Part shown: positions 24,428 through 32,664 of the stretch, one piece after another
Numbering within the stretch: the stretch's first letter is position 1
Layout of the letters: each line of letters starts with the position of its first letter
Source: Longimicrobium sp.
Lineage (GTDB): Bacteria > Gemmatimonadota > Gemmatimonadetes > Longimicrobiales > Longimicrobiaceae
Length of the DNA stretch: 64,000 bases
Direction: 5' to 3'
NCBI GenBank assembly: GCA_036389135.1
Contig: DASVQP010000052.1
Location: 108,838 to 172,837 of the forward strand
Notes under the pieces: model-generated
Told to the model about the DNA's origin: nothing
Database searches by the model: none
The model's input: the letters and a program-made list of their open reading frames with translations, nothing else
Translations under genes and position numbers: made by a program

Positions 24428-25181
24428 ATCCACCGCGCGCGGACCCCGTTTCGACCTCTTCCCCGCCATCGATCTGCGCCGCGGCCGCTGCGTGCGGCTC
24501 CAGAAGGGTGAGGCCGAGAGCGAGACCGTCTACAGCGACGACCCGGTCGCAATGGCGCGCACCTTTGCGGACGCGGGCGCGCGCTGGGTGCACGTGGTGG
24601 ACCTGGACGCGGCCTTCGGCGACGGCTCCAACCGCGCGCTGATCCGCGAGCTCGCCGGCGCCGCCCCCCTGCGCGTGCAGACCGGCGGCGGCCTGCGCAG
24701 CGAGGACGACCTGGCCGAGGTGCTGGAGGCGGGTGTCGCGCGGGCGGTGATCGGCACGGCCGCGCTGGAGAACCCGGAGCTCGTCCGCCGCGCCGTGGAG
24801 CGCTGGGGCGCGGAGCGCATCGCGGTCGGCCTGGACGCGAGAGGACGCCGCCCCGCCGCCCGCGGCTGGACCGAGGAGAGCGGGGAAGACCTCTTCGACG
24901 TCGCCCGCTCGCTGGTGGGCATGGGCGTGCGCACCCTCATCTACACCGACATCGAGCGCGACGGGATGATGCAGGGGCCCAACCTCGTCATCGCCTCCGC
25001 GCTCGCCGGCTTCTCGGGCGCCGAGGTCATCGTCTCGGGCGGGATCTCCGGCATCGAGGACGTGGAGGAGGTCTACGCGGAGCGCCGCGCCGGCATCCGC
25101 ACCGTCGGGGTCATCATGGGGAAGGCGATCTACGAGGGGAGGCTCGACCTAGCCGAGGCCGTGCGCCTGGTGGAGGGGTGA
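24420..25181 (+). CDS. hisA: Phosphoribosylformimino-AICAR-P isomerase (HisA)
   Basis: A 253-residue TIM-barrel enzyme of histidine biosynthesis that isomerises ProFAR to PRFAR. Catalytic aspartates lie in F-P-A-I-D-L-R-R-G-R-C-V-R-L and in I-Y-T-D-I-E-R-D-G-M; phosphate-binding glycines in Q-T-G-G-G-L-R and V-S-G-G-I-S. No other his gene is present, so it has been separated from the pathway operon. It starts at GTG 24420 inside the end of the M23 gene and overlaps the following small gene by one base, making a three-gene unit. Confidence 0.9.
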   Translation: MSESTARGPRFDLFPAIDLRRGRCVRLQKGEAESETVYSDDPVAMARTFADAGARWVHVVDLDAAFGDGSNRALIRELAGAAPLRVQTGGGLRSEDDLAEVLEAGVARAVIGTAALENPELVRRAVERWGAERIAVGLDARGRRPAARGWTEESGEDLFDVARSLVGMGVRTLIYTDIERDGMMQGPNLVIASALAGFSGAEVIVSGGISGIEDVEEVYAERRAGIRTVGVIMGKAIYEGRLDLAEAVRLVEG

Positions 25182-25414
25182 TGCCGCAGGTGCACATGAC
25201 GGGCGTGCGCTACGGCGTGCGGCGGGCGGCGCTGACCAGCGCCTTCCAGGCGTACACCGGAATGGGCACCGTCGAAGCCCGCCGCATGGCCGACGCCGTC
25301 GCCGCCGGCACCCGCATGACCCTCCGCGTCGAGGACCCGGACCAGGCCTACGACCTCGCCAACGAACTCGCCTCCCTCGGTGTCAACGCCGAAGCCGACG
25401 AGAGCGATTACTGA
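25181..25414 (+). CDS. Small conserved-looking protein after hisA
   Basis: A 77-residue protein that starts at ATG 25181, whose A is the last base of the hisA stop; GGAGG lies four bases ahead. GTG 25178 is a possible earlier start. The second half (V-E-D-P-D-Q-A-Y-D-L-A-N-E-L-A-S-L-G-V-N-A-E) reads as a small alpha/beta domain somewhat like the ribosomal L7/L12 C-terminal domain, but I cannot confirm the family. Strong codon bias and coupling to hisA support expression. Function unknown. Confidence 0.7.
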   Translation: MPQVHMTGVRYGVRRAALTSAFQAYTGMGTVEARRMADAVAAGTRMTLRVEDPDQAYDLANELASLGVNAEADESDY

Positions 25415-25436
25415 CGCAGGGAAGGGCGGCTGCGGG

Positions 25437-25465
25437 AGCCCATCGGACGATCGCTCCGGTGGGCT
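25437..25465 (+). terminator. Hairpin after the hisA unit
   Basis: AGCCCATCGGA (25437-25447) pairs with TCCGGTGGGCT (25455-25465) around CGATCGC, with one T-G wobble inside. The stretch after it (TCGTGCGTTTGGG) is not a clear T-run, so termination may be weak. Confidence 0.5.
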
Positions 25466-25499
25466 TCGTGCGTTTGGGTGTTGGAGGCGGGCACCGCAA

Positions 25500-25600
25500 C
25501 ACCGGGGTGAATCCCACCACCGCCGGGGGCTAAAGCCCCCGGCTGGAACGACGGGAAGGCGGCTGAAGCCGGCTCGTGAGCCGCGGTGCGGGTGTAACTC
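25500..25600. repeat. Family A modular palindrome cluster, copy 4
   Basis: Contains CCGGGGTGAATCCCACC, GCCGGGGGCTAAAGCCCCCGGC, GGCGGCTGAAGCCGGCTCG and the GTAACTCGCC end module. The rest of the spacer up to 25722 shows no gene. Confidence 0.75.
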
Positions 25601-25722
25601 GCCAGGGCTCGACGTCTGTGAGCGTCTGCTGACCGTGTTTTCACCTAGTCGTTGTGCGGTGGGAGTGCGGGTGGACAGATTGAAATCGCGGGCCTGAAGC
25701 TCACCGGGTGAAGGAGAGGCGA

Positions 25723-25953
25723 TTGGCGGACGAGAAGGAGGAGATCGACACCCTGCTAAAGAGTGTCCGGGATGAGCCCGTCGACGAGGACATCCAGTAC
25801 CGCCGATACGTGCTGGAGAAGATCCGCCGTGGGCTCGAATCGGCTGAGACGCAGCCGACGTTCACGCAGGAGGAAGCGAAGGCGCGTCTGCGGATATGGC
25901 GCGGGCGCGATGAATCGCACCCATACAAGGGTGAGGCGGCGCCAGGCCCTTGA
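25723..25953 (+). CDS. Antitoxin-like small protein, C-terminus made of repeat sequence
   Basis: A 76-residue acidic, helical protein starting at TTG 25723 with AAGGAGAGG ahead. The central part (V-L-E-K-I-R-R-G-L-E-S-A-E-T-Q-P-T-F-T-Q-E-E-A-K-A-R-L) resembles the end of type II antitoxins of the Phd/ParD-like style, where a helix is followed by T/S-x-E-E-x-x-x-R. From about residue 62 (W-R-G-R-D-E-S-H-P) the codons lie in a family A repeat, so the native C-terminus seems to have been replaced. No toxin gene (RelE/ParE/PIN) follows. It may be a decaying orphan antitoxin. The family call is tentative. Confidence 0.5.
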   Translation: MADEKEEIDTLLKSVRDEPVDEDIQYRRYVLEKIRRGLESAETQPTFTQEEAKARLRIWRGRDESHPYKGEAAPGP

Positions 25954-26030
25954 TGATCGGACGGATCTCGCCCCCGAGTCCGCGAAGGCGGACTTTGTGC
26001 TGTTGTTGCCGCGAGTTCACTCGCCCGGCC
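25901..26030. repeat. Family A modular palindrome cluster, copy 5
   Basis: GGGCGCGATGAATCGCACCC, TCCGCGAAGGCGGAC, TTTGTGCTGTTGTTGC and GCGAGTTCACTCGCCCG appear in the same order as at 313-432, so this is a partial copy of that cluster. It overlaps the 3' end of the antitoxin-like gene. No gene is seen from here to 26239. Confidence 0.75.
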
Positions 26031-26239
26031 CAGTCTGGTCAGCCCGCCAGTCCCGCTCGCGCCACCAAGGCGCCACCGTCGGATCGACTTTCATAGGGGA
26101 GCTTGATTCGCGCCGTGGCGTGTGAGAAGTTTACGGTGTGGACGGGGCGGCACCTTGCCGGGTGAGCGCGGTGGCGGGATCTTGCGGGGCTCTGCCGCCG
26201 CATCCGGGCGGCGCACCGTAAGCCTGCCGCGAACCGACG

Positions 26240-27292
26240 ATGCCCACCAAAGCCACACCCGTCGTAGACCTCCGCTCGGACACCGTGACGAAGCCGACGC
26301 CCGCGATGCGGCGTGCCATCGCCGAGGCGGAGGTGGGGGACGCGGTCCTGGGGGACGATCCTACAGCGGCGGAGCTGGAGCGGTACGGTGCCGAGCTGCT
26401 GGGGAAGGAAGCCGCGCTCTTCTTCCCCAGCGGGATCATGGCCAACCAGACCGCCCTGCTGGTGCTCGCCGCGCCCGGGACGGAGGCGGTGATCGACGAC
26501 GGCGGGCACATCCTCAACTGGGAAGAGGCCGCCGCCTCCGCGTGGGGCGGCATCCAGCTCCGCGCGGTGCGCACGCCGGACGGGCTGCTGACCCCCGAGA
26601 TCGTGGCCGAGGCGATCCGCCCGCCGAGCCCGTACGTCCCGCAGACTTCGGTCGTCTGCCTGGAGAACACGCACAACAGCGCGGGCGGGCGGGTGATGCC
26701 GCTGGATCAGCTGAGGGCGGTGGCGGCCGTGGCGCACGAGCGCGGGGTGGCCGTCCACCTGGACGGGGCGCGCCTCGCCAACGCATCCGCCGCCACCGGG
26801 GTGCCGATGGCGGACTTCGCGGCCGGGGCGGACACGGTGATGGTGGCGCTCTCCAAGGGGCTTGGCGCACCCGTGGGTTCGCTGCTGGCCGGGAGCGCGG
26901 CGCACATGGAGCGCGCCTGGCGCGTGCGGCGGCGGATGGGCGGCGGGATGCGGCAGGCGGGGATCCTGGCCGCGGCGGGGCTGCACGCGCTGCGCAACCA
27001 CTTCCCGCTGCTCGCGGAGGATCACCGGCGGGCGCGCCTGCTGGCGGAGCGGGTCTCCGCGCTCACTGGCGTGGCTGCGCCGGTGCCGGATACCAACATC
27101 GTCATGATCGACCTGGTGGACCCGGCGCCGGAGCCGGCGGCGCTGCTGGCGGCGCTGGAGGCGCGTGGGGTGAGGCTCACGCAGTTCGGCGCGCGCAGGC
27201 TGCGGGCGGTCACGCACATGGACGTGGACGACGCGGGGATCGAGCGCGCGGCGGCGGTGCTGGAGGAGGTGCTGGGCTCCGGACGCGGCTGA
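26240..27292 (+). CDS. ltaE: Low-specificity L-threonine aldolase
   Basis: A 350-residue fold-type I PLP enzyme that cleaves L-threonine or L-allo-threonine to glycine and acetaldehyde. It opens with the family signature V-D-L-R-S-D-T-V-T-K-P-T. The PLP lysine is K206 in L-S-K-G-L-G-A-P-V-G-S, and H-L-D-G-A-R-L-A-N-A holds the Asp that contacts the pyridine nitrogen. Length is normal. It stands alone between a repeat spacer and the recA promoter. Some members prefer phenylserine or other beta-hydroxy amino acids, so substrate preference is open. Confidence 0.9.
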   Translation: MPTKATPVVDLRSDTVTKPTPAMRRAIAEAEVGDAVLGDDPTAAELERYGAELLGKEAALFFPSGIMANQTALLVLAAPGTEAVIDDGGHILNWEEAAASAWGGIQLRAVRTPDGLLTPEIVAEAIRPPSPYVPQTSVVCLENTHNSAGGRVMPLDQLRAVAAVAHERGVAVHLDGARLANASAATGVPMADFAAGADTVMVALSKGLGAPVGSLLAGSAAHMERAWRVRRRMGGGMRQAGILAAAGLHALRNHFPLLAEDHRRARLLAERVSALTGVAAPVPDTNIVMIDLVDPAPEPAALLAALEARGVRLTQFGARRLRAVTHMDVDDAGIERAAAVLEEVLGSGRG

Positions 27293-27326
27293 GGATTCCG
27301 GGTGTTCGCGGCGGTGACCGAGAGCC

Positions 27327-27355
27327 TTGCGTGGGGGGTGTTTTTGCCGTACACT
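27327..27355 (+). promoter_or_regulatory. Promoter of recA
   Basis: TTGCGT (27327-27332) and TACACT (27350-27355) are 17 bases apart, giving a start near 27362 and a leader of about 85 bases before recA. The same -10, TACACT, is used ahead of pgl. No E. coli-type (CTGT-N8-ACAG) or Bacillus-type LexA box is recognisable around it, so SOS control, if any, uses a different site. Confidence 0.6.
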
Positions 27356-27446
27356 TTCGCCTTGTCTTCGGGAACGGCGTCCGGGGCAGGGGGTATTCAG
27401 GACTTCCGCACTTCAGCTCTCCCAGAGCATCCAAACTGAGGAACCA

Positions 27447-28499
27447 ATGGCAAAGGTCGAGATCGCCGACGACAAGAAGAAGGCCCTGAACGTCGCCATC
27501 GGGCAGATCGAGAAGGCGTACGGGAAGGGGTCGATCATGCGCATGGGCGTCAACGCCCCCGCGATCAGGGTCAGCGCGATCCCGACGGGCGCGGTCAACC
27601 TCGATGCCGCCATTGGCATCGGCGGGGTGCCGCGGGGGAGGATCACCGAGATCTACGGGCCGGAGTCCTCGGGTAAGACGACGCTCTGCCTGCACGTGAT
27701 CGCCAACGCGCAGCGCGCGGGCGGCGTGGCGGCGTTCGTGGACGCGGAGCACGCCCTGGACATCGAGTACGCGCGCAGGCTGGGCGTGGACGTGGACAAC
27801 CTCCTCGTCTCGCAGCCGGACACGGGCGAGCAGGGGTTGGAGATCGCCGAGGTGCTGGTGAGGTCCAGCGCGGTGGACGTGGTGGTGATCGACTCTGTGG
27901 CCGCGCTGGTGCCACGCGCCGAGATCGAGGGCGAGATGGGCGACAGCCACGTCGGCCTCCAGGCGCGGCTCATGAGCCAGGCGCTCCGGAAGCTGACCGG
28001 CGCCATCAACCGCTCCAACACCACGGTGATCTTCACCAACCAGATCCGCGAGAAGATCGGCGTGATGTTCGGAAACCCGGAGACGACCACCGGCGGACGC
28101 GCGCTGAAGTTCTACGCCTCGCTGCGCATCGACATCCGCCGCATCGGCTCGATCAAGGACAAGGAGGTCCTGGTCGGCAACAAGACGCGCGCGAAGATCG
28201 TAAAGAACAAGGTGGCGCCGCCCTTCAAGCAGGCGGACTTCGACATCATGTTCAACGTCGGGATCGACCACTACGGGATCATCGTGGACCTGGGGGTGGA
28301 GAACGAGGTGGTGCAGAAGTCGGGCGCCTGGTTCTCGTACGGCGACGTGCGGCTTGGGCAGGGGCGCGAGAACGCCAAGCAGTTCCTCCAGGAGAACCCG
28401 CAGCTCGCCGCCGAGGTGGAGGCAAAGGTCAAGGACATCCTCGGGATGCGCGGTGTCAACGCCGCCGCGGACGGGGACGGCGCGGCCTCGGACGACTGA
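27447..28499 (+). CDS. recA: Recombinase RecA
   Basis: A 350-residue RecA that forms filaments on single-stranded DNA, drives strand exchange and promotes LexA self-cleavage. Walker A is G71-P-E-S-S-G-K-T-T79; Walker B is [12 protein letters not shown]. Loops L1/L2 ([12 protein letters not shown] and the [22 protein letters not shown] stretch, here split into two parts) are intact. The tail is acidic (E-V-E-A-K-V-K...D-G-A-A-S-D-D). ATG 27447 has GAGG five bases before it. Single-gene transcript with its own promoter and terminator; no recX is adjacent. Confidence 0.97.
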   Translation: MAKVEIADDKKKALNVAIGQIEKAYGKGSIMRMGVNAPAIRVSAIPTGAVNLDAAIGIGGVPRGRITEIYGPESSGKTTLCLHVIANAQRAGGVAAFVDAEHALDIEYARRLGVDVDNLLVSQPDTGEQGLEIAEVLVRSSAVDVVVIDSVAALVPRAEIEGEMGDSHVGLQARLMSQALRKLTGAINRSNTTVIFTNQIREKIGVMFGNPETTTGGRALKFYASLRIDIRRIGSIKDKEVLVGNKTRAKIVKNKVAPPFKQADFDIMFNVGIDHYGIIVDLGVENEVVQKSGAWFSYGDVRLGQGRENAKQFLQENPQLAAEVEAKVKDILGMRGVNAAADGDGAASDD

Positions 28500-28518
28500 G
28501 GCACGCCTCGACGCGAGG

Positions 28519-28551
28519 AAGGCCCCTACCCGGATGCGGGTGGGGGCCTTC
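28519..28551 (+). terminator. Terminator of recA
   Basis: AAGGCCCC...CCC and GGG...GGGGCCTT form a long GC-rich stem around GGATGC, 19 bases after the recA stop. It is followed by CTGCGTGG, so the T-run is missing, as for several hairpins in this genome. Confidence 0.65.
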
Positions 28552-28585
28552 TGCGTGGGGTTGTGGTGTGCGGGTGCCGGCGCGG

Positions 28586-28650
28586 GGCACCGGGGGCTGA
28601 AGCCCCCGGCTGGAACGACGGGAAGACCGCTGAAGCGGTCTCGCGGACCG
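28586..28650. repeat. Family A modular palindrome cluster, copy 6 (short)
   Basis: CCGGGGGCTGAAGCCCCCGG and GACCGCTGAAGCGGTCTCG lie between the convergent recA and HD-domain genes. Only the first two modules of the family are present. Confidence 0.75.
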
Positions 28651-28667
28651 AGTGGGTCTGTGGCGGG

Positions 28668-29288
28668 TCACCCGCCTCTGGTGAGGTACGCGTCGACGGC
28701 GGTCGGGTCGAAGAGGGAGCCGGCGCCGGAGCGGAGGAGGGCGCGGCGGGTGGCGGGGGGGAGCGGCGTTTGGTAGGGGCGCGGGCGGGTGATGGCCTCC
28801 ACCACGTCGGCGGTGCGCAGGATGCCGGCGAGCTCGAGCACCTCCTCGTCCGCGAGGATGTCGCGGAGGGTGGCGTAGTCGTCGTACTGGTGGCGGATCA
28901 GGGTGGCGCCGACCGCTCCGCACACGCCCCTCGCGATCTCCGCGCCCAGCTCGGCCTGGCGGTGGATGATCCCCAGCTCGTCGTGCGTGAGGACCTCCGT
29001 CTTGCGGAGGAGCTCCGCGGGGACGCCGATCATCCCCACCTCGTGGAGGAGGGCGGCGTGGTGCAGGATGGCGCGGAGCTCAGGGTCGACGCCCTGGTGC
29101 GCGGCGAGACGGTCCGCCAGCATCGCCACGCGCGCGCAGTGGCTGGCGAGGCCGAGCTCGTCGTCGCGCCGCTCCAGCGCCACCATCAGCGCGGAGGCGA
29201 CGGCCAGGCACGCCTCGATCTCGGCATCCTCGAACGCGGTCGGCGGCTCGACGCCCGGCGAGCCGAACATGCTGCTCAGAAAGTTCAA
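28668..29288 (-). CDS. Degenerate HD-GYP domain protein
   Basis: A 206-residue protein that follows the HD-GYP pattern along its length but with altered key residues. H50 (S-H-C-A-R-V-A) matches the first histidine. The HD pair is H82-E83 (L-L-H-E-V-G-M-I-G-V-P; the usual sequence is H-D-I-G-K-I-G-I-P). The later HHExxDGxGYP motif is replaced by I-R-H-Q-Y-D-D-Y. The C-terminal G-S-L-F-D-P-T-A-V-D-A-Y-L is standard. HD-GYP enzymes hydrolyse cyclic di-GMP; loss of the Asp and the GYP motif suggests an inactive sensor or altered activity. Start TTG 29288 has GGAG nine bases ahead; ATG 29270 is possible. It is divergent from kup. Confidence 0.7.
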   Translation of the reverse strand: MNFLSSMFGSPGVEPPTAFEDAEIEACLAVASALMVALERRDDELGLASHCARVAMLADRLAAHQGVDPELRAILHHAALLHEVGMIGVPAELLRKTEVLTHDELGIIHRQAELGAEIARGVCGAVGATLIRHQYDDYATLRDILADEEVLELAGILRTADVVEAITRPRPYQTPLPPATRRALLRSGAGSLFDPTAVDAYLTRGG

Positions 29289-29359
29289 CGGGGGTGGCTC
29301 CGCGGGAGGGACTTCAGCAACGCTTCGCCGTACGGAGAAAGCACCGTGCGTGCCGGGCG

Positions 29360-29426
29360 ACTGCTACGCCTGAGATCGTGTAAGTGCGGCGGGGAGGGCG
29401 GGGCGGGATGTCCGGCGCGTAGCAGT
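29360..29426. promoter_or_regulatory. 10-bp inverted repeat in the HD-GYP/kup divergent spacer
   Basis: ACTGCTACGC (29360-29369) and GCGTAGCAGT (29417-29426) form a perfect inverted repeat with 47 bases between arms, in the 339-base spacer between two divergent genes. TTGACG at 29426-29431 could be a -35 element for kup, but no convincing -10 follows. The rest of the spacer holds no gene. I looked for a cyclic-di-AMP riboswitch, often found before kup, and did not find one. Confidence 0.35.
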
Positions 29427-29627
29427 TGACGGCCCGGTGCGCAATCAGATGCGCGGCGGCGCAAACTTTTCCGCCGCATGGAGTTGCGGGTTGGCGGGAT
29501 TGCGGGGTCGCCTGCCCGGCGGTCAGCAGCATCTTCTCGGCACCATGGTTGCACCGGTCGAGACGCGGCCGGTTGGAGCGGCCTGGTGCGGAATGGAGCG
29601 AGAGCGGGCCCCCACGAGAGGAATCCT

Positions 29628-31517
29628 TTGACCGACCCGAAGCATGCGCCGCCTAGTGGCCGCTACTTCTACGTCCTGGCGCTCACGGCGCTGGGCGTGG
29701 TGTACGGCGACATCGGCACCAGCCCGCTCTACGCGATTCGCGAGTCGTTCCACGGCCACTACGGCATCGCGCCGACGCGCGACAACGTGCTGGGGGTGCT
29801 CTCGCTGATCTTCTGGGCGCTGATCATCGTCATCTCCATCAAGTACCTCGTCTTCGTGATGCGGGCGGACAACCGCGGCGAGGGCGGGATGATCGCGCTG
29901 ACCGCGCTGGTGGCGCCGCGCCAGGCGACGGAGCGCGGGCACCGCTGGGTCCTGGCGCTGGCGGGGCTGTTCGGCGCGTCGCTGCTGTACGGCGACAGCA
30001 TGATCACCCCCGCGATCTCCGTGATGAGCGCGGTGGAGGGACTCAAGGTCGCCACGCCGCTCTTCGAGCCCTACATCATCCCCATCACCATCACCATCCT
30101 GGTGCTCCTCTTCGTGGTGCAGAGCCGCGGGACGGCGGGGATCGGCAAGGTGTTCGGGCCGGTGACGGTGCTCTGGTTCTTGACGCTGGGGGTGCTCGGA
30201 CTCGTGCAGGTCGTCCAAAGCCCCGACGTGCTGGCGGCGGTGAACCCGATGTACGGATACCGCTTCTTCGCCGTAAACGGGTGGCATGGCTACCTGGTGC
30301 TCGGCTCCGTCTTCCTGGTGGTGACGGGCGGCGAGGCGCTGTACGCGGACATGGGGCACTTCGGCAAGAAGCCGATCCAGTTCACATGGTTCACCCTCGT
30401 CCTCCCCGCGCTGGCGCTCAACTACTTCGGGCAGGGGGCGCTGATCATCCGCGACCGGTCGGCGGTGGAGCACCCGTTCTTCCACATGGCGCCGCAGTGG
30501 GCGACGTACCCGCTGGTCGCGCTCGCCACGATGGCGACGGTGATCGCGTCGCAGGCGGTGATCTCGGGGGCGTTCTCGCTCACCCGGCAGGCGGTGCAGC
30601 TCGGCTACCTGCCGCGCATGGAGATCGAGCACACCTCCGCGCGCGAGATGGGGCAGATCTACATCCCGGCGGTGAACTGGGCGCTGATGGTCGCCTGCAT
30701 CAGCCTGGTGATCGGCTTCCGGTCGTCCAGCCGGCTGGCGGCGGCGTACGGCGTGGCGGTGACCACGGACATGGTGTTCACGACGATCCTCTTCGCCTTC
30801 GTGGCGCGGACGCTGTGGAAGTGGAGCATGCTGCGCGTGGGGCTGCTGGCGAGCGCGTTCCTGGTGGTGGACCTGGCGTTCTGGGGCGCCAACATCGTCA
30901 AGATCCCGCAGGGCGGCTGGTTCCCGCTGGTGATCGCGGCGGCGATGTTCGCCGTGATGACCACCTGGAAGAAGGGCCGGCAGATCCTGGCCGCGCGGAT
31001 GAACTCGCGCACGCTCCCCATCGAGCTGTTCATGCGCGACGTGGAAAAGAACCCGCCCGCGCGCGTGGCGGGGACGGCCGTCTTCATGTACGGAACGAGC
31101 GGCGCCACGCCCCCCGCGCTCCTCCACAACCTGATCCACAACAAGGTGCTGCACGAGCGCGTGGTGCTGCTGAACGTGGCCACGCTGGAGGTGCCGGCGG
31201 TCGACGACGAGGAGCGGCACTCGGTGCGGGAGGTGGGGCACGGTTTCTGGCAGGTGGAGGTGCGCTACGGCTTCACCGAGGACCCGCACATCCCGGAGGC
31301 GCTCGCGCGCATCTCGCACCCCGGGCTCTCCTTCAAGCCGATGGAGACGAGCTTCTTCCTGGGACGCGAGACGCTGATCCCGTCCAAGAATCCCGGGATG
31401 GCGCTGTGGCGCGAGCACTTCTTCTGGATCATGTCGCGCAACGCACGCACGGCCACGTCGTTCTTTTCGCTCCCGCCGAACCGGGTGGTGGAGCTGGGGG
31501 CGCAGATCGAGCTCTGA
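29628..31517 (+). CDS. kup: Low-affinity potassium transporter Kup
   Basis: A 629-residue KUP/HAK/KT protein, H+-coupled K+ importer of the inner membrane. The opening A-L-G-V-V-Y-G-D-I-G-T-S-P-L-Y-A is the family signature. About twelve membrane segments reach to roughly residue 450, followed by the cytoplasmic domain ending F-F-S-L-P-P-N-R-V-V-E-L-G-A-Q-I-E-L. The frame is open upstream to 29478, but TTG 29628 has GAGAGGA at the right distance and gives the normal length. Single gene; a family B hairpin follows. The ptsN-like EIIA at 1565 might regulate potassium uptake, as in E. coli, but there is no direct evidence here. Confidence 0.93.
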   Translation: MTDPKHAPPSGRYFYVLALTALGVVYGDIGTSPLYAIRESFHGHYGIAPTRDNVLGVLSLIFWALIIVISIKYLVFVMRADNRGEGGMIALTALVAPRQATERGHRWVLALAGLFGASLLYGDSMITPAISVMSAVEGLKVATPLFEPYIIPITITILVLLFVVQSRGTAGIGKVFGPVTVLWFLTLGVLGLVQVVQSPDVLAAVNPMYGYRFFAVNGWHGYLVLGSVFLVVTGGEALYADMGHFGKKPIQFTWFTLVLPALALNYFGQGALIIRDRSAVEHPFFHMAPQWATYPLVALATMATVIASQAVISGAFSLTRQAVQLGYLPRMEIEHTSAREMGQIYIPAVNWALMVACISLVIGFRSSSRLAAAYGVAVTTDMVFTTILFAFVARTLWKWSMLRVGLLASAFLVVDLAFWGANIVKIPQGGWFPLVIAAAMFAVMTTWKKGRQILAARMNSRTLPIELFMRDVEKNPPARVAGTAVFMYGTSGATPPALLHNLIHNKVLHERVVLLNVATLEVPAVDDEERHSVREVGHGFWQVEVRYGFTEDPHIPEALARISHPGLSFKPMETSFFLGRETLIPSKNPGMALWREHFFWIMSRNARTATSFFSLPPNRVVELGAQIEL

Positions 31518-31520
31518 ACA

Positions 31521-31613
31521 GCATCACATAGAGGGCACAGAGGGGACGGAAAAAGGCACAGAGGAAAACCTTTCGGTTGCTCTTGCCGTGTCCTTTGCGT
31601 CTCCGTGTGATGC
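31521..31613. repeat. Family B hairpin, copy 2
   Basis: GCATCACA (31521-31528) pairs with TGTGATGC (31606-31613). Inside are GGCACAGAGG units and the partner GTGTCC...GTCTCC, more diverged than in the other two copies. It lies four bases after the kup stop. Confidence 0.7.
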
Positions 31614-31709
31614 GCGGTTTCCCTTTACTGTGGATCAACGGGCTGCGTCGGCGGTATGACGTGGTGCCCGTCCAGGGGGGACGGCTGAGATTCAGCCAGG
31701 AGAGAAGCG

Positions 31710-32534
31710 GTGTTCGACCACATCGTCCACGGTAGAAAATCGAACGGGAAGCGGGTGGGGGGCGCGGTCGCGGCCTCCATCGTCGCGCACCTGCTGATCG
31801 TGGTGCTGCTCCTGGGCCTGGGCAGGCGCGGGCTCCTGCTGGCCGACGAGATGGCGGGCGATGGGCCTTCGGCCGCGGACGACCAGGGGGCGGGCGGCGG
31901 CGGCGGGGGTGGCGGCGACGCGGGTGAGCAAGTAACCTACTACGAAGTCTCCACGCCCATCGCTCCGCCCGTGGCACCCCCGGTCCCCGTTCCGCCCGAG
32001 GTGGAGGTCCTGCCGCCGGTCGTTCCGCCTCCGGTGACGCCCCCGCCCGTGGAGCAGCCGAAGGCGCGGCCCGCGCCGGCCGCCGCACCGGCCCCCACTC
32101 CCGCGCCACCGACGCAGCCAGGGACGGGCGGCGGAGCAGGAGCGAACGCGGGGGCGGGGCAGGGTGCCGGCACGGGTTCCGGCGTGGGTCCCGGCTCCGG
32201 CGGGGGCTCGGGCGGCGGAACCGGCGGCGGTGTGGGCAGCGGCACCGGCCCCGGGACGGCGGGCGGTGAGGGGAGCGTGATCCCTCCCGTCGCGGATCTC
32301 CAGCTCTTTCCGCCCGATCCGCCCAGAGCCCTCCGCGGGCGCGCGGTCGAGGTGACCGTGGCCGTCAACGAGCTGGGGGCGGTGACCGGCGCGGACGTCA
32401 CCGTCTCCAGCGGTGACCGGCGCTACGACCAGCTTCTCCGCCGCCAGGCGATGGAGTGGCACTTCCGCCCCGCGCGCGACCGGGCTACCGGCCGTCCGGT
32501 GGCGGTCCGGTATCCGATCGGGTTTGATATTTAG
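31710..32534 (+). CDS. TonB-family energy transducer protein
   Basis: A 274-residue protein with TonB layout: short basic N-terminus, one membrane anchor (about residues 17-37), a long Pro-rich then Gly-rich periplasmic spacer (about 50-190), and a C-terminal TonB domain (V-E-V-T-V-A-V-N-E-L-G-A-V-T-G-A-D-V, ending M-E-W-H-F-R-P-A-R). TonB passes proton-motive energy from ExbBD to outer-membrane receptors. No exbB/exbD or receptor gene is adjacent, so the partner is unknown. The Gly-rich section is unusually long and low in complexity. GTG 31710 is preceded by CAGGAGAGAAGC. Confidence 0.75.
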   Translation: MFDHIVHGRKSNGKRVGGAVAASIVAHLLIVVLLLGLGRRGLLLADEMAGDGPSAADDQGAGGGGGGGGDAGEQVTYYEVSTPIAPPVAPPVPVPPEVEVLPPVVPPPVTPPPVEQPKARPAPAAAPAPTPAPPTQPGTGGGAGANAGAGQGAGTGSGVGPGSGGGSGGGTGGGVGSGTGPGTAGGEGSVIPPVADLQLFPPDPPRALRGRAVEVTVAVNELGAVTGADVTVSSGDRRYDQLLRRQAMEWHFRPARDRATGRPVAVRYPIGFDI

Positions 32535-32540
32535 GAAATA

Positions 32541-32624
32541 GTGCTAAGTGCTAAGTGCCAAGTGCTGAGTGGACAGCGCACTGACACACTCACGCACTGC
32601 CGTTGAGCACTTCGCACTCAGCAC
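32541..32624. repeat. Heptamer hairpin, copy 3
   Basis: GTGCTAAGTGCTAAGTGCCA (from 32541) and, about 50 bases later, diverged GAGCACTTCGCACTCAGCAC units form inverse arms. It fills the spacer before the permease. Confidence 0.75.
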
Positions 32625-32664
32625 CTCCCCTTCCGTAGCACCCCCACCCCCCAACGGAGCTCCC

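Noticed and set aside
27293..27446. LexA (SOS) box before recA
   Set aside because: Neither CTGT-N8-ACAG nor GAAC-N4-GTTC type is present near the promoter.
29289..29627. Cyclic-di-AMP (ydaO) riboswitch before kup
   Set aside because: Conserved core sequences of the riboswitch were not found.
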